Of a stretch of 64,000 nucleotides of DNA, positions 28,668-39,174 are shown piece by piece. The stretch is from positions 1 to 64,000 of the forward strand of contig JASJBF010000005.1 of assembly GCA_030066685.1 (NCBI GenBank). The letters are read 5' to 3'. Each line of letters starts with the position of its first letter. The first letter of the stretch is position 1. The translations under genes were made by a program, and so were the position numbers. The notes under the pieces are model-generated. The model worked only from the letters and a program-made list of their open reading frames with translations. It was not told the DNA's origin and ran no database searches. This DNA comes from Kiloniellales bacterium (GTDB lineage: Bacteria; Pseudomonadota; Alphaproteobacteria; Kiloniellales; JAKSBE01).

Positions 28668-30653
28668 ATGTCGAACACAGTCGAGCGCATCGAGTACGGC
28701 GAACGACGGGAGTATTCGCTCCTCGAACAGGCTTTGCGCCGCCGGCGCCTCGATTTCGCGGTGCTGGTGACGACGGTCTGCGCCGTCCTCAGCATCGCCC
28801 TGGCCCTGTTTCATCTCTACGTGGCGGTCTTCGGCACGCCCGAGAGCCGCTCCTTCCGCAGCACGCATCTGACCGCGATGCTGGTGCTGGCCATTCTGCT
28901 GAACCCGACGTCTCGGCCCGGGGGCCGCCGAGAGCGCCGCGGAGGTTTCCCGCTCGGGCTCGCGTGGGACCTGTTTCTCGTGACGGTCGGGATCGGCATC
29001 CAGGTCTACACGCTCTACGACATAGAGGCCTTGCTCGAGCGGGAAGGCGACCTGATCAGGGCCGACGTCTACGTCGGGTCCGCGATGATCCTGCTCGTTC
29101 TGGAGGCGACCCGTCGAGCCGTCGGGCTGCCGATGGTCCTGGTCACCCTGTTCTTCGTGGCCCATGCGCTCTACGCGAACCACTTCTTCGGTTTCCTCTA
29201 CGGGCCGCCCACGTCCTTCGAAAAGTACGTCGACGTGATTTTCGTGCGCAGCGAAGGCATCTTCGGCATCCCGATCTTCGTGGCCTCGACCTACATCGTC
29301 CTCTTCATCATCTTCGGCGCGATCCTGATCCGCTCGGGCGCGGGGCGCTTCTTCATTGACCTGGCCATTGCGCTCACCGGCCACCGCACCGGCGGGCCAG
29401 CCAAGGCCTCGGTCGTCGCCAGTGCCTTCCTGGGCACGGTCTCCGGCTCCGCCGTGGCGAACGTGGTCACCACGGGTGCCTTCACGATCCCACTGATGAA
29501 GCGCCTGGGCTACCGGGCGCGCTTCGCCGGCGCGGTGGAGGCCTGCGCTTCCTCGGGCGGGCAGATCACGCCGCCCATCATGGGCGCCGCGGCCTTCATC
29601 ATCGCCGAGTTCCTGCACGTCAGCTACTTCCTGGTGATCGTCGCGGCCATCGTGCCGACCCTGCTGTACTTCGCGACCGTGTACTTCATGGTCGACATCG
29701 AGGCCGACAAGGAGGGCATCGAACGCATCGACAGGGCGCGCCTGCCCCGGGTCGTCGAGGTGGTCAAGCGGGGCTGGCACCAGCTTCTGACGCTGGGCGT
29801 TCTGGTCGCCCTGCTCGGGGTCGGCTACACGCCGATGATGGCCGCCTTCTGGGCGATCGTCACCCTCGTCGCCCTGAGCTTCGTCAGCCGGACGACGCGG
29901 ATGAGCCCGGTCGATCTCTTCGCGGCCTTGGAGTCCGGGGTGAGGAGCGCGATGCCGGTGTCGATCGCCTGCGCCTGCGCCGGCATTCTGATCGGCTCAA
30001 TCTTCGTCTCCGGGCTGGGCCTGAAGTTCACGAACTCCGTCATCGAGCTGTCGGGCGGACAACTCTTCCCTCTGCTCCTGCTGACCGGCACCGCGGCGAT
30101 CATCCTCGGCATGGGGATGACCACGACGGCGGTCTACATCACGGTCGCGGCGCTGATCGTACCCTCCTTGATCGAGATCGGCGTCGTGCCGATCGCGGCG
30201 CACCTCTTCGCCTTCTACTTCGGCGTCGTGTCGACGATCACGCCGCCCGTCGCCCTCGCGTCCTTCGCCGCCGCGGCCATCGCCAAGTCGCCGCCCATGG
30301 CCACGGCGGCGGAGTCCGCCCGCATCGGCGTGGCCAAGTACCTCGTGCCGGTTGTCTTCGTCTACAACCCGGCGCTGCTCTTCGAGGGCTCCCTCTGGGT
30401 CACGGCGAGCTCGACCCTGCTCGCCATCGCGGGTCTCTGGGGACTGTCCCTGGCCTTGGAAGGCTGGTGCAGGGGGCCGCTGTCGCTCTTTCTTCGGATC
30501 GTCGTGGGGGCGCTGTCGCTTGCGCTCCTCTTCCCGCCGCAGCGCCATCTGCTCGACGTCCTGCCCGGCTACGGCGTGGCCGGCATCGGCCTGCTGGGCC
30601 TGGCCCTCTTCGTGCTCTTGCGCTATCGGCGCCGGCGGGAGGCGGCGGCATGA
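28668..30653 (+). CDS. TRAP transporter fused permease (DctQM) of the TAXI type
   Basis: A 661-residue inner-membrane protein combining DctQ-like (first about 170 residues) and DctM-like parts, as usual for TAXI systems. It has many hydrophobic helices; family stretches include SGSAVANVVTTGAFTIPLMKR, GGQITPPIMGAAAFI and GMGMTTTAVYITVAAL. The N-terminus is charged and cytosolic. It follows the TAXI receptor gene and overlaps the next small gene by 3 bases, so all three form one unit. Confidence 0.94.
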   Translation: MSNTVERIEYGERREYSLLEQALRRRRLDFAVLVTTVCAVLSIALALFHLYVAVFGTPESRSFRSTHLTAMLVLAILLNPTSRPGGRRERRGGFPLGLAWDLFLVTVGIGIQVYTLYDIEALLEREGDLIRADVYVGSAMILLVLEATRRAVGLPMVLVTLFFVAHALYANHFFGFLYGPPTSFEKYVDVIFVRSEGIFGIPIFVASTYIVLFIIFGAILIRSGAGRFFIDLAIALTGHRTGGPAKASVVASAFLGTVSGSAVANVVTTGAFTIPLMKRLGYRARFAGAVEACASSGGQITPPIMGAAAFIIAEFLHVSYFLVIVAAIVPTLLYFATVYFMVDIEADKEGIERIDRARLPRVVEVVKRGWHQLLTLGVLVALLGVGYTPMMAAFWAIVTLVALSFVSRTTRMSPVDLFAALESGVRSAMPVSIACACAGILIGSIFVSGLGLKFTNSVIELSGGQLFPLLLLTGTAAIILGMGMTTTAVYITVAALIVPSLIEIGVVPIAAHLFAFYFGVVSTITPPVALASFAAAAIAKSPPMATAAESARIGVAKYLVPVVFVYNPALLFEGSLWVTASSTLLAIAGLWGLSLALEGWCRGPLSLFLRIVVGALSLALLFPPQRHLLDVLPGYGVAGIGLLGLALFVLLRYRRRREAAA

Positions 30654-30871
30654 AGTGGGGCCAGGTCTTTCTCGGCAAGCCTGTCCATTGGTTGCTGTGG
30701 GCGGTGATCGTCGCCGTCTTGTACTGGCTCGGCTCGGAGAGCCTGCACGTCAGGCATTTCGTGCCCTTCCTGATGGTTCTGATCGTTCTGGCGGGCGGAA
30801 GCGTCCTGGTCGTCCTTTCGACCTACAGGAAGGATGATCGCATCACCCGGGAGCCCTTCGACGAGGGTTGA
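30650..30871 (+). CDS. Small two-helix membrane protein coupled to the TAXI-TRAP permease
   Basis: A 73-residue protein with two hydrophobic helices (WLLWAVIVAVLYWLGSE and FVPFLMVLIVLAGGSVLVVL) and a charged C-terminal tail (TYRKDDRITREPFDEG). The ATG overlaps the permease stop as ATGA, showing translational coupling. I do not recognise a family; an accessory subunit or stability factor of the transporter is inferred from position only. A longer in-frame start upstream reads the permease out of frame and is rejected. Confidence 0.75.
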   Translation: MKWGQVFLGKPVHWLLWAVIVAVLYWLGSESLHVRHFVPFLMVLIVLAGGSVLVVLSTYRKDDRITREPFDEG

Positions 30872-30907
30872 CGGCGCGCGCCGGAGACGATCGCCGAGCG
30901 TCTTTCT

Positions 30908-31690
30908 CTAGGCGGTCTTCGCGCCCGACTTCTTAGGCATCTGGCGGAGCAGGCGGTCGGTCAGGGGAGTGGGCAGGGCGCCAAGCAGCCAGGCCCAGAC
31001 GTAGGTCGGCCAGGGGAAGGCGATGCGGCCGCGGTTGCGGGCCAGGCCGCGGCGGATGATGGCGGCGGCGCGCTCGGCGTCCATCAGGAAGGGCATGGGG
31101 AAGTCGTTGACCTCGGTCATGCGGCTGCGCACGAAGCCCGGGCAGATCACCGAGACCCCCACGCCCGCGCCGGCCAGGTGGCCGCGCAGGGCCTCGCCCC
31201 AGACCCGCACCGCCGCCTTGCTGGCGCAGTACGCCGGGGCGCCCGGGAAGCCGCGAAAGGCGGCCAGCGAGCTCATCAGGGCGATTTGCCCCCGGCCCCG
31301 GGCCTGCATCACTTCGATCGCCGGCAGCACGGTGTTGCGTACGCCGTCCAGGTTGATCGCGAAGACCGCCTCGTTCTGGGCCCGGTCCTCGCCGCCGCCG
31401 GCCGTGCCGGCGGAGATACCGGCGTTGGCGATCACCAGGTCGAGCGGCCGTTGCCGGTCGAGCTCGGCGATCCAGGCGGCCATGGCCTCGGCGTCGGTCA
31501 CGTCGCGCAGGGCGGCGGTGACCTCGGCGCCGGCGGCCCGGCAGAGCCCGGCGACCATGGTCAGGCGCGCCTCGTTGCGCCCGCTGAGCGCGAGCCCTAC
31601 GCCGGGCGCCGCGTAGGCCTTGGCGAGCGCGGCGCCGATGCCGCTGGAGGCGCCGGTAATCAGGATGCTGGTCGGGTTCGTCGTGGTCAC
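30908..31690 (-). CDS. Short-chain dehydrogenase/reductase (SDR family)
   Basis: A 260-residue classical SDR: TGASSGIGAALA cofactor loop, NAGISAG, SLAAFRG and the catalytic YCASKAA. The C-terminus contains a hydrophobic stretch (WPTYVWAWLLGALP) that may touch the membrane, as in some long-chain alcohol or sphingoid-type SDRs. The start is taken as GTG at 31690 (VTTTNPTSILITG) with GGAG 10 bases upstream; an upstream in-frame start would add 23 basic residues. It is convergent with the TAXI unit and divergent from yicC. Confidence 0.88.
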   Translation of the reverse strand: MTTTNPTSILITGASSGIGAALAKAYAAPGVGLALSGRNEARLTMVAGLCRAAGAEVTAALRDVTDAEAMAAWIAELDRQRPLDLVIANAGISAGTAGGGEDRAQNEAVFAINLDGVRNTVLPAIEVMQARGRGQIALMSSLAAFRGFPGAPAYCASKAAVRVWGEALRGHLAGAGVGVSVICPGFVRSRMTEVNDFPMPFLMDAERAAAIIRRGLARNRGRIAFPWPTYVWAWLLGALPTPLTDRLLRQMPKKSGAKTA

Positions 31691-31742
31691 GCTGCTGCCG
31701 CTCCTTCGTCTGGCATACTTTGGTATAGGGGATCGGCCTCGC

Positions 31743-31771
31743 TTGTTGGCCCTCGGCACCGCGTATATAAA
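31743..31771 (+). promoter_or_regulatory. Promoter of yicC-gmk
   Basis: TTGTTG (31743-31748) and TATAAA (31766-31771) are separated by exactly 17 bp. The pair lies about 60 bp before the yicC start. Its presence fits the loss of the fab-mltG upstream transcript through the accessory insertion. Confidence 0.65.
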
Positions 31772-31828
31772 GGCCCGGTTCCGAGTCCGGTATGATCCCG
31801 CGCCGCCCGCCGATTAGGTGACCCAGCT

Positions 31829-32728
31829 TTGTCTCAGCGCCCCGCCCTTGCAAGCATGACCGGCTTTGCCCGCCAGGAGGGCGGCGACGACGTGATGACC
31901 TGGGTCTGGGAGGTCAAGAGCGTCAACGGGCGCAACCTCGACCTCCGCCTGCGCCTGCCCCAGGGCTTCGAGGCCCTGGAGGCCGAGGTGCGCAAGCTGG
32001 TGCCGGAGCACCTGGCGCGCGGTAACGTGCAGATCTCGCTGGTGGTCGACCGCTCGCGCCTGCCGCTGCGCTACCGGGTCAACCGCGAGCTGCTGCAGCA
32101 GCTGCTCGGCCTGACCAAGGAACTGGGCGGGGACCTGCCGGCCGCGCCGCCGCGGCTCGACGGCCTGCTCACGATCAAAGGCGTGCTGGAGCCCGAGGAG
32201 GGCGCCGAAGAGGAGGCGGTCGCCGAGGCCCGCAACGCGGCTATGCTCGCCGACCTGACCGCGGCGCTGGGCAAGCTGGTCCGAGCCCGGGGCGAGGAGG
32301 GCGCGCGCCTGGAGGCGGTCATCACCGCGCACCTGCGGTCCTTCGACGAGGTGGTCGAGGCCGCCGGCAAGAGCGCCGAGCTGCAGCCGGCGGCGCTGCG
32401 CGCCCGGCTCGCGGCCCAGATCGCCGAGCTGCTTGAGGCCTCGCCGGGCCTGCCGGAGGAGCGCCTGGCGCAGGAGGCCGCGCTGCTGGCGACCAAGGCC
32501 GACATCCGCGAGGAACTGGATCGCCTGCGGGCGCACCTGGCCTCGGCGCGCGACCTGATGAAGGTCGGGGGCGCGGTCGGCCGGCGCTTCGACTTCCTCT
32601 GCCAGGAGCTCAACCGCGAAGCCAACACGCTCTGCTCCAAGTCGGTCGACATGGAGCTGACCCGCCAGGGTCTGACCATGAAGACGCTGGTCGACAAGCT
32701 GCGCGAGCAGGTCCAGAACATCGAATAG
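31829..32728 (+). CDS. yicC: YicC family endoribonuclease-like protein
   Basis: A 299-residue YicC/YloC family protein; family members degrade or target small RNAs. The N-terminal signature SMTGFAR and the C-terminal block GRRFDFLCQELNREANTLCSKS, split here as family hallmarks, are both present. The TTG at 31829 is the first start in frame; an ATG at 31856 would begin at MTGFAR, slightly short for the family, so I keep the TTG. gmk follows after 18 bp, a conserved pairing. Confidence 0.93.
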   Translation: MSQRPALASMTGFARQEGGDDVMTWVWEVKSVNGRNLDLRLRLPQGFEALEAEVRKLVPEHLARGNVQISLVVDRSRLPLRYRVNRELLQQLLGLTKELGGDLPAAPPRLDGLLTIKGVLEPEEGAEEEAVAEARNAAMLADLTAALGKLVRARGEEGARLEAVITAHLRSFDEVVEAAGKSAELQPAALRARLAAQIAELLEASPGLPEERLAQEAALLATKADIREELDRLRAHLASARDLMKVGGAVGRRFDFLCQELNREANTLCSKSVDMELTRQGLTMKTLVDKLREQVQNIE

Positions 32729-32746
32729 CCTGCGGTCTTTGAGTCC

Positions 32747-33396
<650 letters not shown>

Positions 33397-33400
<4 letters not shown>

Positions 33401-34254
33401 CCCGAACGCCGATCGGACAGGGCCCGGGCGAGGGCACAGAACTCGCTGATCGACAGCTCCTCGGCCCGGCCGGTCTCCGCCACCCCGGCGGCGGCCAGCA
33501 GGTCTGCCGGATCGCCGCCCAGGGACTTGAGGCTCTGGCGCAGCATCTTGCGGCGCTGGCCGAAGGCTGCCGCGGTGGTCTTCTCCAGCGCCGTCCAGGA
33601 CACGGGGTGCAGGGGCTCGGGCCGGGGGCGCAGCGCCACCAGGGTGGAGGTGACCTTGGGCGGGGGCGTGAAGGCCTGGGGCCGGATGTCGAAGAGCAGC
33701 TCGACCTCGCAGAGCCACTGGGTGATCACGGCCAGCCGGCCGTAGCCGCGGCCGCGCGGCGCGGCGGCCAGGCGCTGCGCGACCTCCTTCTGGAACATCA
33801 GGATCAGGGAGCCGTAGCATCCCGGTGCGTCGAAGAGATCCCGCAGCCAGCGCAGCAGGAGCGGGGTCGAGACATTGTAGGGCAGGTTGGCGACGATCCG
33901 CCGCGGCGGGCTGCCGAGCGCTCGGGTCTCGGCCTCCAGCGCGTCGGCCTCGATCACCTCGAGCCGGCCCGGGACCGCCGCCGCCAGCTCGGCCAGGGCG
34001 TCCAGGCAGCGCCGGTCCTTCTCGATCGCGACGACCCGTGCGGCGCCGGCCTCGAGCAGCGCCCGGGTCAGGCCGCCCGGCCCCGGCCCGACCTCGATCG
34101 TCGTGCCCCGGGACAGGTCGCCGGCGGCCCGGGCGATGCGGGCGGTGAGGTTGGAATCCAGAAGGAAGTGCTGGCCCAGGCTCCGGCGGGCCGAGAGGCC
34201 GTGGCGCGCGATGACCTCGCGCAGCGGCGGCAAGGCCGGGCCTTCGGCGGTCAC
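33397..34254 (-). CDS. rsmA: 16S rRNA dimethyladenosine transferase
   Basis: KsgA/RsmA dimethylates two adenosines in helix 45 of 16S rRNA as a late checkpoint of small-subunit assembly. The 285 residues carry SLGQHFLLD, the SAM loop VGPGPGGLT and the catalytic [10 protein letters not shown] start at GTG 34254, 7 bp after the pdxA stop; a TTG 45 bases upstream lies inside pdxA and would add a proline-rich leader. Last gene of lptD-surA-pdxA-rsmA. Confidence 0.95.
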
Positions 34255-34261
34255 GGCACGC

Positions 34262-35308
34262 TCAGGCGGCCGAGGGCCGGGCCGGGTTTGCGCGGGCAAG
34301 CGCCATGTCTTCCGCCAGGCGCAGGGCCGCGATCAGGCTCTTGGGGCTGGCCCGGCCGCTGCCGGCGATGTCCAGGGCGGTGCCGTGGTCCGGGGAGGTC
34401 CGCACGAAGGGCAGGCCCAGGGTGACGTTGACCGTGCGGTCGAAGTCCAGCGCCTTGACCGGGATCAGGGCCTGGTCGTGGTACATGCAGAGGGCGGCGT
34501 CGTAGCCCCGGCGCGCCGCCTCGTGGAACATGCCGTCGGCCGGTAGGGGGCCGAAGGCGTCGATGCCGTGCCTGCGCAGGGCCTCGACCGCCGGCGCGAT
34601 GACCTCGGCGTCCTCGCGGCCCAGGCTGCCGCCCTCGCCGGCATGGGGGTTGACGCCGGCGACGGCGATCCGCGGCTCGGCCACGCCGAAGGTCTCGCGC
34701 AGGGCCCTGGCGGTCACCCGCCCGGCATGGAGGATGCTTCGGGTGGTCAGGCCCGCCACGGCCTCGCGCAGCGGCAGGTGAACGGTGACGGGGACGACCC
34801 GCAGCGTGGGCCCGGCCAGCATCATGACCGGGGGCGACGTCAGGCCCGCCAGCTCGGCCAGGTACTCGGTGTGTCCCGGATGCCGGAAGCCGGCCCGGTA
34901 GAGGACGGCCTTGTGGATCGGGTTGGTGACCACGGCGGCGGCGCGGCCCGCCTGCGTCAGGGCCACGGCTTCGCGGATGCTCTCCAGCACCGCCGCGGCG
35001 TTCGCGCTGTCCAGTTGCCCGGGTGTGCCGACGATCGGCGAGGTCAGCGGCAGGACTGGCAGAGCGCGTGAGAAGACCTCGGCCGCCTCCGCCGGGTCGG
35101 CGATCGCCTCGACCTCGACCGGCCATCCGAGAGCCCCGGCCAGGCCGCGAAGTCGGGTCGGGTCGTCGAGGGCAAAGAAGGGGCCGAGTTCGCTTTCGCG
35201 TCGCGCCAGCCAGGCCTGCAGGGTGATCTCGCCGCCGATGCCGGCCGGCTCTCCGGCGGTCAGGGCCAGCGGTTCTCGGATGCGGGTGGCCGTTGCCGGC
35301 CGCGCCAT
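34262..35308 (-). CDS. pdxA: 4-hydroxythreonine-4-phosphate dehydrogenase
   Basis: NAD-dependent enzyme of pyridoxal phosphate synthesis. The 348 residues begin with [14 protein letters not shown], and metal-binding histidines occur in [18 protein letters not shown] and [11 protein letters not shown]. The ATG overlaps the surA TGA by one base (TGATG), so translation is coupled. A much longer open frame extending upstream reads surA out of frame and is rejected. Confidence 0.96.
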   Translation of the reverse strand: MARPATATRIREPLALTAGEPAGIGGEITLQAWLARRESELGPFFALDDPTRLRGLAGALGWPVEVEAIADPAEAAEVFSRALPVLPLTSPIVGTPGQLDSANAAAVLESIREAVALTQAGRAAAVVTNPIHKAVLYRAGFRHPGHTEYLAELAGLTSPPVMMLAGPTLRVVPVTVHLPLREAVAGLTTRSILHAGRVTARALRETFGVAEPRIAVAGVNPHAGEGGSLGREDAEVIAPAVEALRRHGIDAFGPLPADGMFHEAARRGYDAALCMYHDQALIPVKALDFDRTVNVTLGLPFVRTSPDHGTALDIAGSGRASPKSLIAALRLAEDMALARANPARPSAA

Positions 35309-36555
35309 CAGATCCTCATCTCGACGTTGGCGGCCCGGCGCAGGTCGCGCAGGTGGCGGCGCGACAGCATGTCGACGCGTTCGCGGCGCAGGCCGCTTTC
35401 GATCCTGTCGCGGTCGATGCCGTCGCCGCGGCGGCTGCAGACCATCAGCACCACGAAGCCGTCGTCCCGCTGGATCGGCCGGCTCGCCTGGCCGATTTCG
35501 AGGCTGGCCACCGCGTTGCGCAGATTGATCGGCAGATCGGCCACCTTGACTTCGCCGAGGTCTCCCGAGGCACCGCCCAGGTCTTCGGCGGCTTCGTCCA
35601 TGCTGGCACAGCCGTTCAGCGTCCCGGCCAGCTCCACGGCTTCCGAGCGCACCGAGGCCGCCGCCTCCGCGTCGGCGTCCCTGGCCACCGGCAGGAACGC
35701 CTGCTTGAGGCCCAGCCACTCGTCGCCGGCCTCGATCCGGCGTTGCTTGCGGAAGAGGATAACGTGATAGCCGGTCAGGCTGCGGATCGGGCCGCCGATT
35801 TGGCCCGGCGACATCCGGGACAGCGCATCGTTCAGCTCGGCCGGCAGCTGGGACTCGCCGACCCAGCCGAGATCGCCGCCAACCGGTGCGGTCGCGCTCT
35901 GGGAGAACTGCCGGGCCAGGTCTTGGAAACGGGCGCCCTTCTGCAGCTGGTCGATCAGGCGCTGGGCCGAGCCCCGGATCTCCTCGTCCTGCGCCGGATC
36001 GTCGACTGCCAGGAATATCTCGGCGACGAGCCGAACCGTCTTGCCTTGGCCTGCGCGCTGACGGGCCACCGCAGCCTCGATCTCCTCTTCGCTGATGGTG
36101 ACCTGGGGACTGAGCTGCCGGGCGATCACGCCCTGCCAGGCGATGGTGGCCTTGAGCTGCTCTATCAGGGCTTCGAGCATCACTCCGCGCCGGGTCAGCA
36201 GGTTGATGAACTCGGCGCGGCTGCGCTTGTTCTGCTCGGCCAGGGTATCGATGGCTGCCTCGATCTCGGTCCTCGACACCTCGATGCCGAGGCGTTCCGC
36301 CTCCTGGAGCTGCAGCCGCTCGTCGATCAGGTTGCGCAGGACCTGTGGCCCGAGGCTGCGCTGCGCCTCCGGGCTCGGCTGGACGCCGGCGGCCAGCATG
36401 GCCAGGCGGATCCGCATCTCCAGGTCCAGCAGTGAGATGACCTCGTCGTTGACGATCGCGGCTGCCCGCAGCGACTGCTGGGCGCCTGCCATCGTAGGGT
36501 TGAATAGCAGAAAAGCCGTCGTCGCCACCGCCAGAAAGCGCCAAATCCGCTTCAT
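35308..36555 (-). CDS. surA: Periplasmic chaperone/peptidyl-prolyl isomerase SurA
   Basis: Chaperone that escorts outer-membrane proteins such as LptD through the periplasm. The 415 residues start with a signal peptide ([17 protein letters not shown]). An N-terminal SurA domain follows ([19 protein letters not shown]), then one clear parvulin domain ([23 protein letters not shown]) and a degenerate second one near residues 295-385. It lies between lptD and pdxA, the conserved proteobacterial order. Confidence 0.95.
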   Translation of the reverse strand: MKRIWRFLAVATTAFLLFNPTMAGAQQSLRAAAIVNDEVISLLDLEMRIRLAMLAAGVQPSPEAQRSLGPQVLRNLIDERLQLQEAERLGIEVSRTEIEAAIDTLAEQNKRSRAEFINLLTRRGVMLEALIEQLKATIAWQGVIARQLSPQVTISEEEIEAAVARQRAGQGKTVRLVAEIFLAVDDPAQDEEIRGSAQRLIDQLQKGARFQDLARQFSQSATAPVGGDLGWVGESQLPAELNDALSRMSPGQIGGPIRSLTGYHVILFRKQRRIEAGDEWLGLKQAFLPVARDADAEAAASVRSEAVELAGTLNGCASMDEAAEDLGGASGDLGEVKVADLPINLRNAVASLEIGQASRPIQRDDGFVVLMVCSRRGDGIDRDRIESGLRRERVDMLSRRHLRDLRRAANVEMRI

Positions 36556-36687
36556 CGCCCGCCTCGGCCCGCTCTCGTCGTCTCGATTCTGTTGGGTCTC
36601 TTGCCGCCCCGAGTAACTATACCGCTCCGCGGGCTGGCGAACAACGCATGCCGGCAGGCCGAAGCGGCGGAAATCCAGGCAGACCGT

Positions 36688-38871
36688 TCAATTGCCGCCG
36701 CCGACACCGCCCAGGTGCTTGAAGGAAAGGTTCACGAAGAAGGCGTCTTCCTTGGTCACGTCGCGATCGTTGAAGAAGGAACGCTCGAAGCCGCCGCGGA
36801 TTGCAAAGCACTCGTCCTCGTAGGTGATGCCGGCCTTCCAGGACAGGGAGTCGCCGCGCTCCAGGTCACGGCGGTGGGATCCGAAGACCGACCAGTAGCG
36901 GCTGAACTGGGAGTTCACCTGGACCCTCAGTTCTTCGCGCTGGTCGATCACTTCACCTCCGGAGACAAAGTCGTCGATGAAGGTGTAGGTCGCGTCGAAG
37001 TTCAGTGCCCGAGACCCGATTCTTCCGCTGATCTCGGAACGCTTCAGGGAGAAGGTGTCCTTGTCGGCCCGGAAGCGATAGGTCAGATCCAGGAACCTCC
37101 CGGGCTTCAGTTCGACCCGGCCGACGAAATCCGAAAACTGGTCGTCGATGCCGGAGTCGGCCGGGAAGAGGCTGTCCTGGTCGACGTCCATGAAGCGGTA
37201 GCTTTGGCCGAAGAAAGCTGTGCTGTAAGCGCCGTCGTCGCCCATGATGCTCCACTTTAGGCCGTAGTCGATGCGCGGCCCCGGGTCGACCCTGTCCGAG
37301 CCGGGAAAGCGGTTCAGGCTGAACAGGTTGGTGTCGTCGAACTCGAAGTCGACGCTGTCCTCGTCGGGAATCCTGCGCGGGTTCAGCCCCTCCGGCGCGA
37401 CGACCACCTGGGCGATGGGCTCGACGATCTGGCTGAAGCCGGGATTGCTCTGGACGAAGGGATAGCGCCAACCCAGCGCCAGCCTCGGGACGACCCGCCC
37501 CGTGAAGTAGTCCTTGGTCTGTCCGTCCGGGTTGACATCCTCGGTGTTCGGATCGTTCTGGTTGATCCAATAGCCGTCGGCGGTAACCAAGGCGGTGATC
37601 TCGTAGCGGTCGCCCAGTGGCCCGGTGAAGGGAAGGTGCCATCCCCCCTCCATGGACAGTCGATTGCTGTCGCGCCCTCCGGTGCGGGTCAGGACCACCA
37701 GATCCGTGTCGAGGCTGAAGGTACTGTCCCAGAACGTCGGCTGGCTCAGGAAGCTGTAGTTGATCAGGGGGCTGATGATCGGAGTCTCGCCCTGGTCGTC
37801 TTCTTCCTGCAGGCCCTGATAGAGGAAGTTCTCGATGGAGAGGTAGTTGCGGCCGCGGAAGCCCTCCGCAAAGAGGCGGCTCGTCAGGTCGCCCGCTTCC
37901 GAGAACTTGTAGACGCGAAGATAGGTATCGTCGGTGGCCCTATTGGCATCGAACCCGACCCGCCAGGTGTCGTCGATGTCGAAGCGCCCCGTGGCGTCGA
38001 CGTGGCCGCGGAAGACGTCCCGGTCGACATCGTTGGTTTTCTGCTCGCGGTCGGCCACGGTGCCGCTGCCGGTGAACTCCAGGTTGCCGAAGCGAAAGGC
38101 CTCGCGATAGGTACCAACGAAGACAGCACTTTCCTTGGAGGTGAGGATCGGCGAGATCGTCAGGTCGCGGTCCGGCGCGATGTTCCAGAAGAAGGGGACC
38201 TGGGCGGTGATGCCGAGCCGTCCGGAGCTTCCGATGGTCGGTGCCAGAAAACCGGTCTTCCGCTTCACGGTCGGGTCCGGATGCTGGAAATACGGGGTGT
38301 AGGCCACCGGGACGCCGAACATCTCCAGCCAGGCGTCGTGGTAACGGATCGACTTGTCCTCCTGATCGTGGATCACCCGCTGCGCCTTGAGCTGCCACAG
38401 CGGTGGCCGAGTCGGGTCTTCCCGGCAGAGCTCGCAGGGGCTGAACACGCCTTTGTTGACCTCGGTGAAGTTGCCCGCGGTCCGCTGACCGTTGGCGCCG
38501 GCCAGACGCGAGCGATCGGTCATCAGGATCCGGATGTCACGAATGAAGGCCTCGCGCAGGTCGCCGGTGACCTCGGCGAACTCGGCGAAGATGATCTCGC
38601 CGCTCGGCTCTACGAGGCGCACGTTGCCGGAGGCCGTGACCACCTCGCTGCGCATGTTGTAGCTGATCGCATCGGCCTGAAGGACGCGATCACCTTGCGT
38701 GATCTCGACCTCGCCCTTTGCCGTGACGATTCCGAGGTCCTCGTCGAAATTGATCTCTTCGGCCTGGATCAGGGCCGGTACATTCGAGGACGGCAGACCC
38801 TGTGCCTGGGCGGGACAAGCGGCTGCGCCGAGGAACGCTGCGAGACCGACTTGCTGTAGGCGTCTCCACAT
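36688..38871 (-). CDS. lptD: LPS-assembly outer-membrane protein LptD
   Basis: Outer-membrane beta-barrel that inserts lipopolysaccharide into the outer leaflet with LptE. The 727 residues contain a signal peptide (VGLAAFLGAAACPAQAQ), an OstA/LptA-like jelly-roll domain (about 30-160), then the large barrel ending in FFVNLSFKHLGG. Cysteines occur in the FSPCELCRED segment. I start at ATG 38871, which puts the signal at the N-terminus; an in-frame extension of 96 residues upstream is not signal-like. First gene of lptD-surA-pdxA-rsmA. Confidence 0.95.
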   Translation of the reverse strand: MWRRLQQVGLAAFLGAAACPAQAQGLPSSNVPALIQAEEINFDEDLGIVTAKGEVEITQGDRVLQADAISYNMRSEVVTASGNVRLVEPSGEIIFAEFAEVTGDLREAFIRDIRILMTDRSRLAGANGQRTAGNFTEVNKGVFSPCELCREDPTRPPLWQLKAQRVIHDQEDKSIRYHDAWLEMFGVPVAYTPYFQHPDPTVKRKTGFLAPTIGSSGRLGITAQVPFFWNIAPDRDLTISPILTSKESAVFVGTYREAFRFGNLEFTGSGTVADREQKTNDVDRDVFRGHVDATGRFDIDDTWRVGFDANRATDDTYLRVYKFSEAGDLTSRLFAEGFRGRNYLSIENFLYQGLQEEDDQGETPIISPLINYSFLSQPTFWDSTFSLDTDLVVLTRTGGRDSNRLSMEGGWHLPFTGPLGDRYEITALVTADGYWINQNDPNTEDVNPDGQTKDYFTGRVVPRLALGWRYPFVQSNPGFSQIVEPIAQVVVAPEGLNPRRIPDEDSVDFEFDDTNLFSLNRFPGSDRVDPGPRIDYGLKWSIMGDDGAYSTAFFGQSYRFMDVDQDSLFPADSGIDDQFSDFVGRVELKPGRFLDLTYRFRADKDTFSLKRSEISGRIGSRALNFDATYTFIDDFVSGGEVIDQREELRVQVNSQFSRYWSVFGSHRRDLERGDSLSWKAGITYEDECFAIRGGFERSFFNDRDVTKEDAFFVNLSFKHLGGVGGGN

Positions 38872-39174
38872 GGGCGGAGCTAAACCGCACTCACTGTCGA
38901 GAGCATGCGTCCCCCCTTTGCGCTCCTTGGGCGGTTGCGGTCCGGCAGCCGGTCTCAGACCCGCCTTCGGTTGGCCGGAAAGACAAACGATATCGCTCAG
39001 AAGTGCAAGCACAAACGACTGGCAATCAACGGAAATTCCAAGAAGGTCACAACTTGTCGCTTGATCTCGGCGGCATTGACACCAATGGGGCTCAAACGCT
39101 ATCGCAATAGCCATAGGCCGTGACTCCCCCGTGCCTTGCGCCGCGGTCCGCAGCGACATCTCAAGAGGATCCCA
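38872..39174. other. Divergent promoter region between lptD and pepA
   Basis: This 303-bp gap is visibly richer in A and T than its surroundings. A TTGACA box faces pepA at 39076. No equally clear promoter faces lptD, and no small gene or long repeat was found. Confidence 0.5.
39076..39104 (+). promoter_or_regulatory. Promoter of pepA
   Basis: A perfect TTGACA (39076-39081) is followed after 17 bp by CTATCG, a weak -10 match. It lies about 70 bp before the pepA start in the divergent lptD/pepA gap. Confidence 0.45.

Noticed and set aside
36622-36687. Short sequence between surA and lptD as a separate small gene
   Set aside because: The only frame there (64 codons) overlaps the lptD end out of frame and has no ribosome site or motif.
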